Shown here: positions 8,831-17,445 of the stretch, in pieces | How positions within the stretch are numbered: the stretch's first letter is position 1 | Layout of the letters: the number at the start of each line of letters is the position of its first letter | From: Methylobacterium brachiatum | GTDB taxonomy: Bacteria > Pseudomonadota > Alphaproteobacteria > Rhizobiales > Beijerinckiaceae | Direction of reading: 5' to 3' | DNA: 64,000 nt | Assembly (NCBI RefSeq): GCF_020523825.1 | Contig: NZ_JAJALK010000013.1 | Span: forward strand, 98,259-162,258 | Notes under the pieces: generated by a model | Told to the model about the DNA's origin: nothing | The model's database searches: none | Seen by the model: only the letters and a program-made list of their open reading frames with translations | Made by a program: the position numbers and the translations under genes

Positions 8831-8853
8831 GCGCAGAAAACAGCAAACTGCGC
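8831..8853. promoter_or_regulatory. Candidate PhaR operator
   Basis: An inverted repeat with perfect 6-bp arms (GCGCAG and CTGCGC) separated by 11 bases, in the 329-base gap between the divergent phaR and phaA genes. PhaR proteins of other alphaproteobacteria are reported to bind CTGC/GCAG-type repeats, so this is a plausible autoregulatory site. The rest of the gap shows no gene. Confidence 0.35.
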
Positions 8854-9048
8854 CTCTTCAACGCAGAATAATGCCGGGTGCGGGCCCGCGCACAGACCAT
8901 TTTAGTCTCTCAGCCGCGTCATCGAGGCGTTTTCAGGCTTGAGCGTCATCCTTGACTTCGCCGATCCGAGGCCCTTCATCGCGGGACAGGCTTCAGAGCG
9001 CGCCCGGATCGAGGAAGGCGCGCCGGCTCGTAAGAGGAGAACGTTCAC

Positions 9049-10233
9049 ATGGCAGGCAGCGAAGAGATCGTCATCGTCGGGGCCGCGCGCACGGCGGTCG
9101 GCTCGTTCGGCGGCGCCTTCGGGGCGGTGCCGGCCCACGAGCTCGGCGCCACCGCGATCAAGGCCGCCCTGGAGCGCGCCAACGTGTCCCCCGAGGACGT
9201 GGACGAGGTGATCTTCGGCCAGGTGCTCACCGCCGGCGCCGGCCAGAATCCGGCCCGTCAGGCCGCCATCAAGGCCGGCATCCCCGAGAAGGCCACCGCC
9301 TGGGGCCTCAATCAGGTCTGCGGCTCGGGCCTGCGCACCGTCGCCATCGGCATGCAGCAGATCGCCAACGGCGACGCCACCGTGATCGTGGCCGGCGGCC
9401 AGGAATCGATGTCGCTGTCGCCCCACGCCCAGTACCTGCGCGGCGGCCAGAAGATGGGCGACATCAAGCTCGTCGACACGATGATCAAGGACGGGCTCTG
9501 GGACGCCTTCAACGGCTACCACATGGGCCAGACCGCCGAGAACGTGGCCCAGGCCTTCCAGCTCACCCGCGAGCAGCAGGACCAGTTCGCCACCCGCTCG
9601 CAGAACAAGGCCGAGGCCGCTCGCAAGGAGGGCCGGTTCAAGGACGAGATCGTGCCGGTGACGATCCCCGGCAAGAAGGGCGACACCGTCGTCGACACCG
9701 ACGAGTACATCCGCGACGGCGCCACCGTTGAGGCGATGGCCAAGCTCAAGCCGGCCTTCTCCAAGGAGGGCACGGTGACGGCTGCCAACGCGTCCGGCCT
9801 GAACGACGGCGCCGCCGCTCTCGTGCTGATGTCGGCCTCCGAGGCCGAGAAGCGCGGGCTCACGCCCCTCGCCAAGATCAAGTCCTGGGCGACCGCGGGC
9901 GTCGACCCGAAGGTGATGGGCACCGGCCCGATCCCGGCCTCCCGCAAGGCCCTCGAGAAGGCCGGCTGGAAGCCCTCCGACCTCGACCTGATCGAGGCCA
10001 ACGAGGCCTTCGCGGCGCAGGCGCTGGCGGTGAACAAGGATATGGGCTGGGACGATGCGAAGGTGAACGTCAACGGCGGCGCCATCGCCATCGGCCACCC
10101 AATCGGTGCCTCGGGCGCCCGGGTGCTCGTCACCCTGCTGCACGAGATGAAGCGCCGCGACGCCAAGAAGGGCCTCGCCACGCTCTGCATCGGCGGCGGC
10201 ATGGGCGTCGCGATGTGTGTCGAGCGGCCCTGA
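9049..10233 (+). CDS. phaA: Acetyl-CoA C-acetyltransferase (beta-ketothiolase)
   Basis: 394 residues, the standard thiolase II length. It condenses two acetyl-CoA to acetoacetyl-CoA, the first step of PHB synthesis. The catalytic residues are all present: nucleophile Cys91 in NQVCGSGLRT, His350 in AIGHPIGASGARV and Cys380 in TLCIGGGMGVAM. The loop GGQESMS is also intact. The start is set by AAGAGGAGA upstream of the ATG. It lies 116 bases upstream of phaB on the same strand and divergent from phaR. In methylotrophs the same product also feeds the ethylmalonyl-CoA pathway. Confidence 0.97.
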   Translation: MAGSEEIVIVGAARTAVGSFGGAFGAVPAHELGATAIKAALERANVSPEDVDEVIFGQVLTAGAGQNPARQAAIKAGIPEKATAWGLNQVCGSGLRTVAIGMQQIANGDATVIVAGGQESMSLSPHAQYLRGGQKMGDIKLVDTMIKDGLWDAFNGYHMGQTAENVAQAFQLTREQQDQFATRSQNKAEAARKEGRFKDEIVPVTIPGKKGDTVVDTDEYIRDGATVEAMAKLKPAFSKEGTVTAANASGLNDGAAALVLMSASEAEKRGLTPLAKIKSWATAGVDPKVMGTGPIPASRKALEKAGWKPSDLDLIEANEAFAAQALAVNKDMGWDDAKVNVNGGAIAIGHPIGASGARVLVTLLHEMKRRDAKKGLATLCIGGGMGVAMCVERP

Positions 10234-10292
10234 TCCTTTTGTAACGGCCGGCTGTCCACCAATATAGACTTGAGTCCTAACTCAGAAAAAAT

Positions 10293-10331
10293 CGCGTGCG
10301 GACGCCATCCGCACGCGGCATCACGTGATGC
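10293..10331. promoter_or_regulatory. Strong stem-loop and 14-bp palindrome between phaA and phaB
   Basis: A perfect 10-bp stem (CGCGTGCGGA and TCCGCACGCG) with a 5-base loop at 10293-10317 is followed at once by the perfect palindrome GCATCACGTGATGC at 10318-10331, 18 bases before the phaB start. Upstream of the stem is an A-run, so it would terminate on the minus strand but not on the plus strand. On the phaA-phaB transcript it could be a processing or stability element, or a protein-binding site. The function is inferred. Confidence 0.45.
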
Positions 10332-10349
10332 GAACAGGAGGAAACAACA

Positions 10350-11078
10350 ATGGCTCAAGGACGCGTCGCACTCGTGACGGGCGGCACCCGCGGTATCGGC
10401 GCCGCGATCTCGAAGGGCTTGCAGGCCAAGGGCTACAAGGTCGCGGCCAATTACGGCGGCAACGACGAGGCGGCCCAGGCCTTCAAGGCCGAGACCGGCA
10501 TCCCGGTCTTCAAGTTCGACGTGGGTGATCTGGCCAGCTGCGAGGCCGGCATCAAGGCGATCGAGTCCGAGGTCGGGCCGATCGAGGTGCTGGTCAACAA
10601 TGCCGGCATCACCCGCGACGGCGCCTTTCACAAGATGACCTTCGACAAGTGGCAGGCGGTCATCAAGACCAACCTCGACTCGATGTTCACCTGCACCCGG
10701 CCGCTGATCGAGGGCATGCGCAACCGCGGCTTCGGCCGGATCATCATCATCTCGTCGATCAACGGCCAGAAGGGCCAGGCCGGCCAGACCAATTACTCGG
10801 CCGCCAAGGCCGGCGTGATCGGTTTCGCCAAGGCGCTGGCCCAGGAGAGCGCCTCCAAGGGCATCACGGTCAACGTGATCGCACCGGGCTACATCGCCAC
10901 CGACATGGTGATGGCGGTGCCGGAGGAGATCCGCAACAAGATCATCGCCACGATCCCGACCGGCCGCCTCGGCAAGGCCGAGGAGATTGCCCACGCGGTC
11001 GAGTATCTGGCGAGCGACGAGGCGGGCTTCATCAACGGCTCGACGCTCACCGTGAACGGCGGCCAGCACTTCGTCTGA
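10350..11078 (+). CDS. phaB: Acetoacetyl-CoA reductase
   Basis: 242 residues, a short-chain dehydrogenase of the PhaB/FabG group that reduces acetoacetyl-CoA to (R)-3-hydroxybutyryl-CoA with NADPH. Visible motifs are the nucleotide-binding GGTRGIGAAI (11-20), NNAG (83-86), the catalytic Ser in IISSINGQ (135-136) and YSAAK (Tyr149, Lys153). The C-terminus DEAGFINGSTLTVNGGQHFV is typical of PhaB. AGGAGGAAA precedes the ATG. No PHA synthase gene is in the window. Confidence 0.96.
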   Translation: MAQGRVALVTGGTRGIGAAISKGLQAKGYKVAANYGGNDEAAQAFKAETGIPVFKFDVGDLASCEAGIKAIESEVGPIEVLVNNAGITRDGAFHKMTFDKWQAVIKTNLDSMFTCTRPLIEGMRNRGFGRIIIISSINGQKGQAGQTNYSAAKAGVIGFAKALAQESASKGITVNVIAPGYIATDMVMAVPEEIRNKIIATIPTGRLGKAEEIAHAVEYLASDEAGFINGSTLTVNGGQHFV

Positions 11079-11563
11079 CCGCTTTTTTAGGGTGTACAGG
11101 GCGCGCCCGGTTCCGCCGGGGCGCCGTGCTCATCACCGACGCCGCGTTGCCCCGCCGGGCCGCGCGGCGTTTCTTTTTGGATGTCGCGCGCCGCCGCTCA
11201 GTTTCGAAACGGCCGATCCCCAACGCCCTCATCCAGGGGCACCCAAGCGAAGCGGAGGCCCCGAACGGGCACTCCGGAAGCGACCGCGATCCCGGACAGC
11301 CCGCCGAGCAGGCAAAACCTTAGCCAGCCGTTCGGCCGATGGCCGCCATTGAGCAAAGAAGACTTCGCAGGCCGCGCAAGTCTGACGAATCCGTTCCTGC
11401 GCCGTAGATCCTGTCGGAATGCGTGTGGATCTGTGCATTGCGGGAGCGGGCGCGTGAAATCGCACAGGTGCTCCGGAGCACGAACAATTTGAGCGGTCCC
11501 GGATAGGTCTCGTTCCAGCCGGGCGTGGTTGTTCACGCCAGCACAGACGAAGGCCCCGACACG

Positions 11564-12013
11564 ATGAACACCACATTCACCATGCGCTCTGCCGGTGAAG
11601 ATCTTGCCGCCGACCGGAAGATCCGTGCGCGTGGCGCCTCGACCTTCGCCAAGCTCGGCCTTGCCGCCGCCTGCGCGCTCGGCCTCGCCGCCTGCGTCAC
11701 CCCGCAGTAGCGGCACGCCATGGATGGCAACCAGTGCTACGCGTTCGGGTTCGAGCCCCGCACCGACGCCTTCGCCCAGTGCATGATGGATCTCCACCAG
11801 CAGCGCGCGCTGACCCAGGCCAACCGGAACCTGTACTGGCAGTCCCACTTCGCCGAGCAGACCCGCCGCCGGGAGGCGCAGCAGGATCTCTACAAGCAGA
11901 TGAGCCTGCAGCGCAGCGGCGACACGCGCTTCCCCGTCTGCGGCGCCGCCTCGGATGGCGGCATGGACCGCCGGACCATGACCTGGTTCGGCCCGAACTG
12001 CCGCGCCCGCTGA
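11564..12013 (+). pseudogene. Small lipoprotein gene interrupted by an in-frame amber codon
   Basis: The frame opens at the ATG at 11564 (MNTTFTMRSAGEDLAADRKIR...). It runs through a hydrophobic segment ending in the lipobox-like LGLAAC, then meets TAG at 11708-11710 directly after CAG. It continues open and in frame as RHAMDGNQCYAFGFEPRTDAFAQCMMDLHQQR to the TGA at 12013. The downstream part resembles the small alphaproteobacterial lipoproteins with C..YGF..GTDAFA.CMM. That family normally has TP followed by Gln/Arg and a MDxxxC segment, so TAG most simply replaces CAG. The downstream half alone has no signal sequence. It may be a real nonsense mutation, readthrough, or a sequencing error. 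Confidence 0.6.
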
Positions 12014-12034
12014 TCCCGATCCGGAGAGACTCCT

Positions 12035-12274
12035 ATGTCCGATCTCATCGCCCGCGGCCCGCGGAACCCGAGCCGGCTCATCTTCGTCGCCACCGCCCTG
12101 GTCGGCGCCGCGACCGGATTCGCGACCGGCGACTTCGGGTTGTTCTGCCTGGCCGTCCTCGGCTGCGCGATCCTGTTGTCCGCCAGTTACGCGCTGGTCC
12201 GGCGCTGGCTCGGTTGGGAGCCGCTGAAGGTCGACGACCTGTTCGAAGTGGTGCGGCTGCTGTCGCCGCACTGA
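12035..12274 (+). CDS. Small two-helix membrane protein of unknown function
   Basis: 79 residues. A hydrophilic start (MSDLIARGPRNPSR) precedes two probable transmembrane helices (about 15-32 and 36-53). The cytoplasmic-type tail is VRRWLGWEPLKVDDLFEVVRLL. GGAGAGA lies 8 bases upstream of the ATG. It follows the interrupted lipoprotein gene by 21 bases on the same strand. No family is recognised. Confidence 0.55.
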   Translation: MSDLIARGPRNPSRLIFVATALVGAATGFATGDFGLFCLAVLGCAILLSASYALVRRWLGWEPLKVDDLFEVVRLLSPH

Positions 12275-12389
12275 TCCTCTTCCCTTCGCGGGCTACGCGC
12301 AGGGAATCCGAGACGACCGGCCCAATCCGTCGAAGGCTCGCCGGTCACGCCCGCATCATCGCCGCCGCATTCACGCCCTCGAGATCGCC

Positions 12390-12479
12390 ATGACCCTCGC
12401 CCTGATGCTCGCCTGCGTCCTCCTGGTTAACGTCGTGATGGCCGGCCTGTTCTCGCTCGTCGCCCTCTGGGCCGACTGA
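12390..12479 (+). CDS. Possible 29-residue membrane peptide
   Basis: A short frame, MTLALMLACVLLVNVVMAGL followed by FSLVALWAD, forms a single hydrophobic helix with an acidic end. It fills the space between the previous gene and the end of the convergent phosphodiesterase gene. No clear ribosome binding site is seen, so this is tentative. Confidence 0.3.
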   Translation: MTLALMLACVLLVNVVMAGLFSLVALWAD

Positions 12480-12480
12480 G

Positions 12481-13707
12481 CTACGGAGCGCCGACGCAAT
12501 TGGCGTAGAAGGTCGTGGTCGCCGGCCAGTCCGAGAACACGCCGAGCACGCCGACCTGGCCGTGCAGCACGTCCAGCAACCGCAGGATGTCGCCATCCCC
12601 GGTTACCACCGGTTTGATCGACTGGTAGTAGTATCCGCCGCCCTCTTTCAGCGGCCCAGAGCGCTCCAGCGACCAGGCGATCAGGCCGAGCCCGGCCTTC
12701 TTCGCCTCCCTTGCATAGGTCGAGGGCTCGATCGCACCGTCAGGACCGGGACGGACCAGCATCCACAGGGGCGGCGCCAGGATCTTGACCCCCTTGGCGG
12801 CGAGCTCCGCCATGCCGGGCTTCCAGGTCTCCGGCTTCTCCGGATCGAAGCCCTTGGTGGTCTCGTCGCGGTCGTCGAGGAAGATCGCCTGGCGGCCGAA
12901 TTCCGGGTCCTTCTCCAGCCAGTACAGGATATCCCGGAGCTGGAAGCTCTGCGGATAGACGTCGGAAGCCGGGATCCCGGCCTGCTTGTACTCGTCGATC
13001 AGCTGCTGGGCGTATTGGTCCTGGGTGTAGCTGCCCTCGAACGGCATCGGCACCTGGGGCGCCTTCAGCTCGGGGGTGAACTTGCGGCCCATCCCTCTCA
13101 CCAGGGCGATGTATTCCTTGTGGGACATCAGCGTGCCGGTGGTGGCGTAGAGGTCGGTGCGCCAGTGCGGCGTCGCGTTCATGTAGGCCGCGACCGTGGT
13201 TGCGTCCGGGTCGGCCGCGTCCATCTTGCCGTTGAGCGACTTGAACTCGGCCAAGGTCAGGTCGCTGGTGCAGCACTTGGCCGACGCCTTGCGGCCGGTG
13301 GCCGGGTCGGCGGGCTCGAACCCCTTGGTGCATTTCGCGGCGAGGTTCGGCCGGGCCAGGATGTCGGTGGTCGTGTGCAGGTCGCACTGGCTGTGCCGGC
13401 AGACCAGCTGGCGGTCCTTGGTGAAGGCGACATCGCACTCGATGATCCCGACGCCCATCCGATAGGCGGCGAGCAGCCCCTCCTTGGTGTGCTCGGGGAA
13501 CATCAGCGGCGCGCCCCGGTGCGAGATCGAGAAGGTTCTCGGCGTGTAGGGCCGGTCGATGCCGCAGGCGGACAGGTGGTCCTTCAGCGGCCCGGGCTTC
13601 AGCTGGTCGACGAGGTAGAACGGGCGCGGTCCGAGCTGCACGCCCTCGCCGGCGAGCGCCGAGCCTCCCGTCAGCAGCAGCCCAAGGACAGCAAGGATCG
13701 CGCGCAT
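12481..13707 (-). CDS. Secreted glycerophosphodiester phosphodiesterase
   Basis: 408 residues with an N-terminal signal peptide (MRAILAVLGLLLTGGSALA). The GDPD TIM-barrel motifs are present: SHRGAPLMFPEHTKEGLLAAYRMG (metal and acid/base His), IIECDVAFTKDRQLVCRHSQ, and the later metal-site region KFTPELKAPQ. Glycerophosphodiesters are cleaved to glycerol-3-phosphate and an alcohol. The length fits the periplasmic GlpQ-like or extended branch with a large insertion containing Cys pairs (AAKCTKGF, AKCCTSD), which may be disulfide-bonded. The gene ends 1 base from the small peptide frame of the opposite strand and is divergent from the EamA exporter gene. Confidence 0.9.
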   Translation of the reverse strand: MRAILAVLGLLLTGGSALAGEGVQLGPRPFYLVDQLKPGPLKDHLSACGIDRPYTPRTFSISHRGAPLMFPEHTKEGLLAAYRMGVGIIECDVAFTKDRQLVCRHSQCDLHTTTDILARPNLAAKCTKGFEPADPATGRKASAKCCTSDLTLAEFKSLNGKMDAADPDATTVAAYMNATPHWRTDLYATTGTLMSHKEYIALVRGMGRKFTPELKAPQVPMPFEGSYTQDQYAQQLIDEYKQAGIPASDVYPQSFQLRDILYWLEKDPEFGRQAIFLDDRDETTKGFDPEKPETWKPGMAELAAKGVKILAPPLWMLVRPGPDGAIEPSTYAREAKKAGLGLIAWSLERSGPLKEGGGYYYQSIKPVVTGDGDILRLLDVLHGQVGVLGVFSDWPATTTFYANCVGAP

Positions 13708-13803
13708 CGACAGATCTCCCGGTTGCAGCGCCCGTAGAGCGCGACCGTGACAGGGGCGTGAAGCAGCCTCGCCGACTCAAGGCGCGCATGATAGCTGCGA
13801 TTC

Positions 13804-14718
13804 ATGAGCCAGACAGCGTCATCTTCGGCCCGCGACAGGGCGCGCTCGGCCGCGACCGTGGCGGGGTTCGGGGCGATCCTGCTGTGGTCGCTGCTCGCCC
13901 TGTTCGCCGCGGCCTCCGGCACGGTGCCGCCGTTCCAGCTCGCCGCCATGACCTTCTGGATCGGCGGCCTGTGCGGCTGCGCCACCTGGATCGCCCGGCC
14001 GTCCCGGGCCCGGGCTCTGCTCCAGCCCTGGCCGGTCTGGCTCCTCGGCGTCGGCGGGTTGTTCGGCTACCACGCGCTCTATTTCAGCGCCCTGCGTCTG
14101 GCCCCGCCGGCCGAGGCGGGCTTGATCAACTATCTCTGGCCGCTGCTGATCGTCCTGTTCTCCGCCCGGCTGCCGGGGGCGGGCGGGCTGCGCGCGGGCC
14201 ATGTCGCGGGCGCGGCTCTGGGACTGGCCGGCGTGGCCGCCCTGTTCGCCGGCCGGGGCAATCTCGATTTCGCCGCGGGGGCGTTGCCGGGCTACGCCGC
14301 CGCCCTGGCCGCGGCCTTCGTGTGGGCCGCCTACTCGGTGTTGTCCGCCCGGGTCGGCGAGGTACCGACCGACGCCGTCGCGGGTTTCTGCCTGGTCACG
14401 GCGGCCCTGAGCCTGGCCTGCCACCTCGTCTTCGAGACGACGATCTGGCCCGCGGACGCCACCCAATGGGGCGCGGTGCTGCTCCTCGGGATCGGGCCGG
14501 TGGGGGCCGCCTTCTATCTCTGGGATATCGGCTGCAAGCGCGGCGATGTCCGCCTGCTCGGCGTCACCGCCTACGCGGCCCCGGTCCTGTCGACCCTGAT
14601 CCTGGTGGCGACCGGCTATGCCAAGCCCGTGCCGGCTCTGGCGCTCGCCTGCCTGCTGATCGTGGCCGGCGCGCTGACGGCGGTGCGCGCCTCGCGGGCG
14701 GCGCCGAAGGCGGTCTAG
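13804..14718 (+). CDS. EamA/DMT-superfamily transporter (YddG-like)
   Basis: 304 residues with about ten hydrophobic helices. The first half begins ATVAGFGAILLWSLLALFAAASGTVPPFQL, and the second EamA repeat includes AAFVWAAYSVLSARVGEVPTD and GPVGAAFYLWDIGCKRGDVRLLGVTAYAAPVLSTL. The GFGAILLWS...G.VPPFQL pattern and the late YLWDIGCKRGDVR...YA.PVLSTL block are typical of aromatic amino acid exporters of the YddG group; the substrate is inferred from that. The stop overlaps the end of the convergent cupin gene by 4 bases. Confidence 0.85.
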   Translation: MSQTASSSARDRARSAATVAGFGAILLWSLLALFAAASGTVPPFQLAAMTFWIGGLCGCATWIARPSRARALLQPWPVWLLGVGGLFGYHALYFSALRLAPPAEAGLINYLWPLLIVLFSARLPGAGGLRAGHVAGAALGLAGVAALFAGRGNLDFAAGALPGYAAALAAAFVWAAYSVLSARVGEVPTDAVAGFCLVTAALSLACHLVFETTIWPADATQWGAVLLLGIGPVGAAFYLWDIGCKRGDVRLLGVTAYAAPVLSTLILVATGYAKPVPALALACLLIVAGALTAVRASRAAPKAV

Positions 14719-15146
14719 CTCCGCGGAGTCGGCCGCCAATCCGGCGGGGCCATCTCGAAGCCCGCGAAGTCGAAGCCCGGCGAGACCGTGCAGCCGACCA
14801 GCGTCCACGCGCCCAGGCTGGTGGCGGTCTGCCAGTGCCCCGCCGGGACCACGCATTGCGGGCGCTGCCCGGCCGCGAGGTCCGGCCCGAGATGCTGGGC
14901 GGTGGCGTCGTGGCCGTTCGGGCTGGTCGTGATCACCAGCGGCGCGCCGGCGTGCCAGTGCCAGATCTCGGTGGCGTCGACCCGGTGCCAGGCGGAGGCC
15001 TCGCCGATATCGAGCAGGAAGTAGATCGCGGTGCCGACCGAGCGGCCGTCCACCGTGCGCGGGTCGCGGAAGGTCTCGCGGTAATGCCCGCCCTCCGGAT
15101 GGGGCTTCAGCCCCAGGGTCGCGATCACCTCGGCTGCCGTCATCAT
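14715..15146 (-). CDS. Cupin domain protein (DUF985 / cupin_5 family)
   Basis: 143 residues. The opening AEVIATLGLKPHPEGGHYRETFRD, then AIYFLLDIGEASAWHRVDATEIWHWHAGAPLVI and PAGHWQTATSLGAWTLVGCTVSPGFDFAGFEM cover the complete DUF985 family pattern. The cupin metal-site residues are visible as H-R-V-D...E-I-W-H-W-H. Family members are single-domain beta-barrels; some act on nucleotide sugars or sugar epimers, but most are uncharacterised. It is convergent with the EamA gene. Confidence 0.88.
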   Translation of the reverse strand: MMTAAEVIATLGLKPHPEGGHYRETFRDPRTVDGRSVGTAIYFLLDIGEASAWHRVDATEIWHWHAGAPLVITTSPNGHDATAQHLGPDLAAGQRPQCVVPAGHWQTATSLGAWTLVGCTVSPGFDFAGFEMAPPDWRPTPRS

Positions 15147-15220
15147 TCGCGTCTCCGTCCTTCGCTTGCCGCCACTCGGCGCCGATGGTACCGGCCAAAT
15201 CGTTGGAAGGTCCCGAAAAA

Positions 15221-15844
15221 ATGCCGAGCCCGATTGTACGCCTCCACCGCGGCGACCTGCCCGCCGATTACGACGCCGGGCGGGCCGTGGCCATCGACAC
15301 CGAGACGCTGGGGCTCAATCCGCACCGGGACCGGCTCTGCGTGGTGCAGATCTCCACCGGCGACGGCACGGCCGACGTGGTCCAGATCCCCCAGGATGGC
15401 CCGGAGCCGGCCGTGCTCAAGCGCGTGCTCGCCGATCCCGAAATCCTGAAGATCTTCCATTTCGCCCGGTTCGACGTGGCGGTCCTGTTCAAGGCGTTCG
15501 GGGTGATGCCGGGGCCGGTCTACTGCACCAAGATCGCCTCGAAGCTCGCCCGCACCTACACCGACCGTCACGGGCTCAAGGACGTGGTCCGCGAGCTCGT
15601 GGGTGTCGACCTGTCGAAGCAGCAGCAATCCTCCGACTGGGGGGCCGAGACCCTGACGCAGGCGCAGCAGGATTACGCAGCCTCCGACGTGCTCTATCTC
15701 CACGCCGCCCGGGAGCGGCTCGACGCCATGCTGGCCCGGGAGGGCCGCACCGATCTCGCCGCCGCCTGCTTCGCCTTCCTGCCCACCCGCGCCCGGCTCG
15801 ACCTCGACGGTTGGCCCGAGACCGACATCTTCGCGCATACGTGA
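15221..15844 (+). CDS. Short ribonuclease D-like 3'-5' exonuclease
   Basis: 207 residues from the ATG preceded by GGAAGG (MPSPIVRLHRGDL). The DEDDy exonuclease motifs are AIDTETLGLNPHRDRLCVVQ (Exo I), FHFARFDVAVL (Exo II) and DYAASDVLYLHAARERL (Exo III with Tyr). The HRDC domains of full-length RNase D (about 370-380 residues) are absent. This compact form is widespread in alphaproteobacteria and acts on structured RNA or DNA 3' ends. It is divergent from the cupin gene. Confidence 0.9.
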   Translation: MPSPIVRLHRGDLPADYDAGRAVAIDTETLGLNPHRDRLCVVQISTGDGTADVVQIPQDGPEPAVLKRVLADPEILKIFHFARFDVAVLFKAFGVMPGPVYCTKIASKLARTYTDRHGLKDVVRELVGVDLSKQQQSSDWGAETLTQAQQDYAASDVLYLHAARERLDAMLAREGRTDLAAACFAFLPTRARLDLDGWPETDIFAHT

Positions 15845-16007
15845 ACAACGTTGCCGGCCGCGGGGCGATTCCGGCAGGGCCTGAGACTTTCCCGTCACCG
15901 CAGCGCGAACGGTCGCTGCTAGGTTGCTTTCGCCGGGGCTTGTGAGTCCCGGCCAGGCCCTCCTCGCCGGTCACCCACCCGATCAGGCCGGCGAGGAGGG
16001 TCCGTCC

Positions 16008-16646
16008 TCAGGTCAGGGTCCGCAGGCCCGACAGCGTTGCGATCCGGGCTGTCCAGCGCGGGGCCGGGCCAGGCTCGATCCGCGGCGGGTCGGTGAGGCC
16101 GAGGTCCGCATGGAGCGCCGCCACCGCTTCCGGCTCCGGATGGGTGAGCGAGAAATCATCGAGATGCGCCCCGAAATCCGGCATCGTCCCGGCCGGGTGC
16201 GGGCGGTCGCCCCAGTCCATCACGTAGGGCGCGGCGCCGTCTGCCGGCCAGGTCCCGTCCGGGCGCAGGCCGAAGCGCCACGACAGCGTGCCCCGGGTCA
16301 GCGTCGCCGCCGCGCCGAGCAGGTCGGGATGGGCGGCGAGCAGAGTGTCGATGTCATTGGTGCGGGCGACGAAGCCGCGCAGCCGCCGCCCGGCCTCCCA
16401 CTCCGCCCGCACCCGCGCCGCATCGCCGAGGCCGAACCAGCGGGCGCGGGGCGGCGGCGCTGCCTCGGGATCGACGGCGATCACTTCGAGGAACGTCGAT
16501 GCGCCGAGGCGGAGCAGATGGTTGCGGGTGCCCATCTCGGAATGGCGCCCGCCCTCCGGCATGTCGAGGCCGAGGCAGGCCCGGACATGGGCCACGCCCT
16601 CCGCGAGGTCGGGGGCCACGACGACGAGGTGGTCGAGGGTGAGCAT
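16008..16646 (-). CDS. VOC superfamily (glyoxalase-like) protein
   Basis: 212 residues from the ATG that starts MLTLDHLVVVAPDLAEGVAH; the upstream ATG at 16751 would add 35 unrelated residues. The first motif, LDHLVVVAPDL..G..hv...LG.....GG.H..MGTRNHLLRLG...FLEVIAV, is the glyoxalase_3-type VOC beta-alpha-beta unit with its first metal-ligand His. The second half (DFGAHLDDFSLTHPEPEAVAALHADLGL) forms the paired unit. The substrate is unknown. Confidence 0.85.
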   Translation of the reverse strand: MLTLDHLVVVAPDLAEGVAHVRACLGLDMPEGGRHSEMGTRNHLLRLGASTFLEVIAVDPEAAPPPRARWFGLGDAARVRAEWEAGRRLRGFVARTNDIDTLLAAHPDLLGAAATLTRGTLSWRFGLRPDGTWPADGAAPYVMDWGDRPHPAGTMPDFGAHLDDFSLTHPEPEAVAALHADLGLTDPPRIEPGPAPRWTARIATLSGLRTLT

Positions 16647-16686
16647 CCGTGCATCTGCCGCTTTGAACGATCGAGACGTCCGCGTG

Positions 16687-16973
16687 TCACATGCCCTTCC
16701 GCAGGTCGAGATGAACCTGGATAAGCAAGCGTCGAAGGTCCTCCGGATCAAGGAAGCGCAAGTCGGTGCAGGCGGTGGCCCGGAATTTCATCCGTTTCTC
16801 CGGTGTTAGGTCGCTCCCCAGCACCGCGCCTATGAAATCGCGCAAGCGGCGCGATCCTCGCCCTTGAAGCAGCCAAGACTCGCGGCGGTGGCTTCCTCGA
16901 ACGACGCGTCCTGATCGTCGATGCTCTGATTGAACCGCTCACCGAAGCGGATGAATTCCGGTGTCGCAGGCAT
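16687..16973 (-). pseudogene. Third immunity-type gene, frameshifted
   Basis: The ATG at 16973 begins MPATPEFIRFGERFNQSID, then EATAASLGCFKGEDRA. This aligns with the starts and middles of the two upstream paralogues, but the frame then closes at TAG. One base lower, the other frame continues RLRDFIGAVLGSDLTPEKR, then LRFLDPEDLRRLLIQVHLDL to the TGA at 16687. This matches the paralogues' second half (LRDYLSLITSDDF..., PLRLLLNNIRDRL). A single missing C in GCGCC, where three Cs would restore the frame, explains the break. GC content is higher than in the two intact copies, suggesting longer residence. Confidence 0.75.
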
Positions 16974-17037
16974 CCGTCCCGATTCCCGCCGCGCCCGGTT
17001 CCGCAGCTTGCTCTGCCGGCTCACGACTGCTTTCGCG

Positions 17038-17430
17038 TCACAATCTGTCTCGCACTCTCTTGAGGAAGGCTCTGAGTTCGGCGCCATCGTAGAACACGAT
17101 GTCTGCCTCCGACGACCACCACAGCTTTCGCAGTTCCTCGTCCGAGACATCGTCCTGCGTGAGGGTGTCAAGATAGGCTTTCAGGCGGCCTCGTTCGGTT
17201 TCGTCCTTGAAAGGGGAAAGAATCCATTGAATTACCGCGTCTTCAGTAGAAAAATCCTCCATAAGATCTTGGTGGAATTGACGTGTGAATGTGTCAAATT
17301 CTGACGATTTTACCGACGGACGTGAAGCCGATTGGATGATGATTTCAGGGCGGAAGGCTTGTTTTAAAATATCGACTTCATCAGTATTGAGCTTAGTAAA
17401 TACAACAATTAGAAAAAATAACATGATCAT
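17038..17430 (-). CDS. CdiI-type immunity protein homologue, second copy
   Basis: 130 residues. The C-terminal 90 are a paralogue of the preceding gene product: SSEFDTFTRQFHQDLMEDFSTEDAVIQ, LKAYLDTLTQDDVSDEEL and LRAFLKRVRDRL. The family resembles contact-dependent growth inhibition immunity proteins (F..L...FHQD.....T.E..I..F......L...L......D.EL..l). Unusually, there is an N-terminal extension with a hydrophobic stretch (MIMLFFLIVVFTKL) that could anchor it to the membrane. The only later start candidates would cut into the family core. It starts 15 bases after the first copy and has low GC. Confidence 0.7.
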   Translation of the reverse strand: MIMLFFLIVVFTKLNTDEVDILKQAFRPEIIIQSASRPSVKSSEFDTFTRQFHQDLMEDFSTEDAVIQWILSPFKDETERGRLKAYLDTLTQDDVSDEELRKLWWSSEADIVFYDGAELRAFLKRVRDRL

Positions 17431-17445
17431 TCAGATATCCTATAA

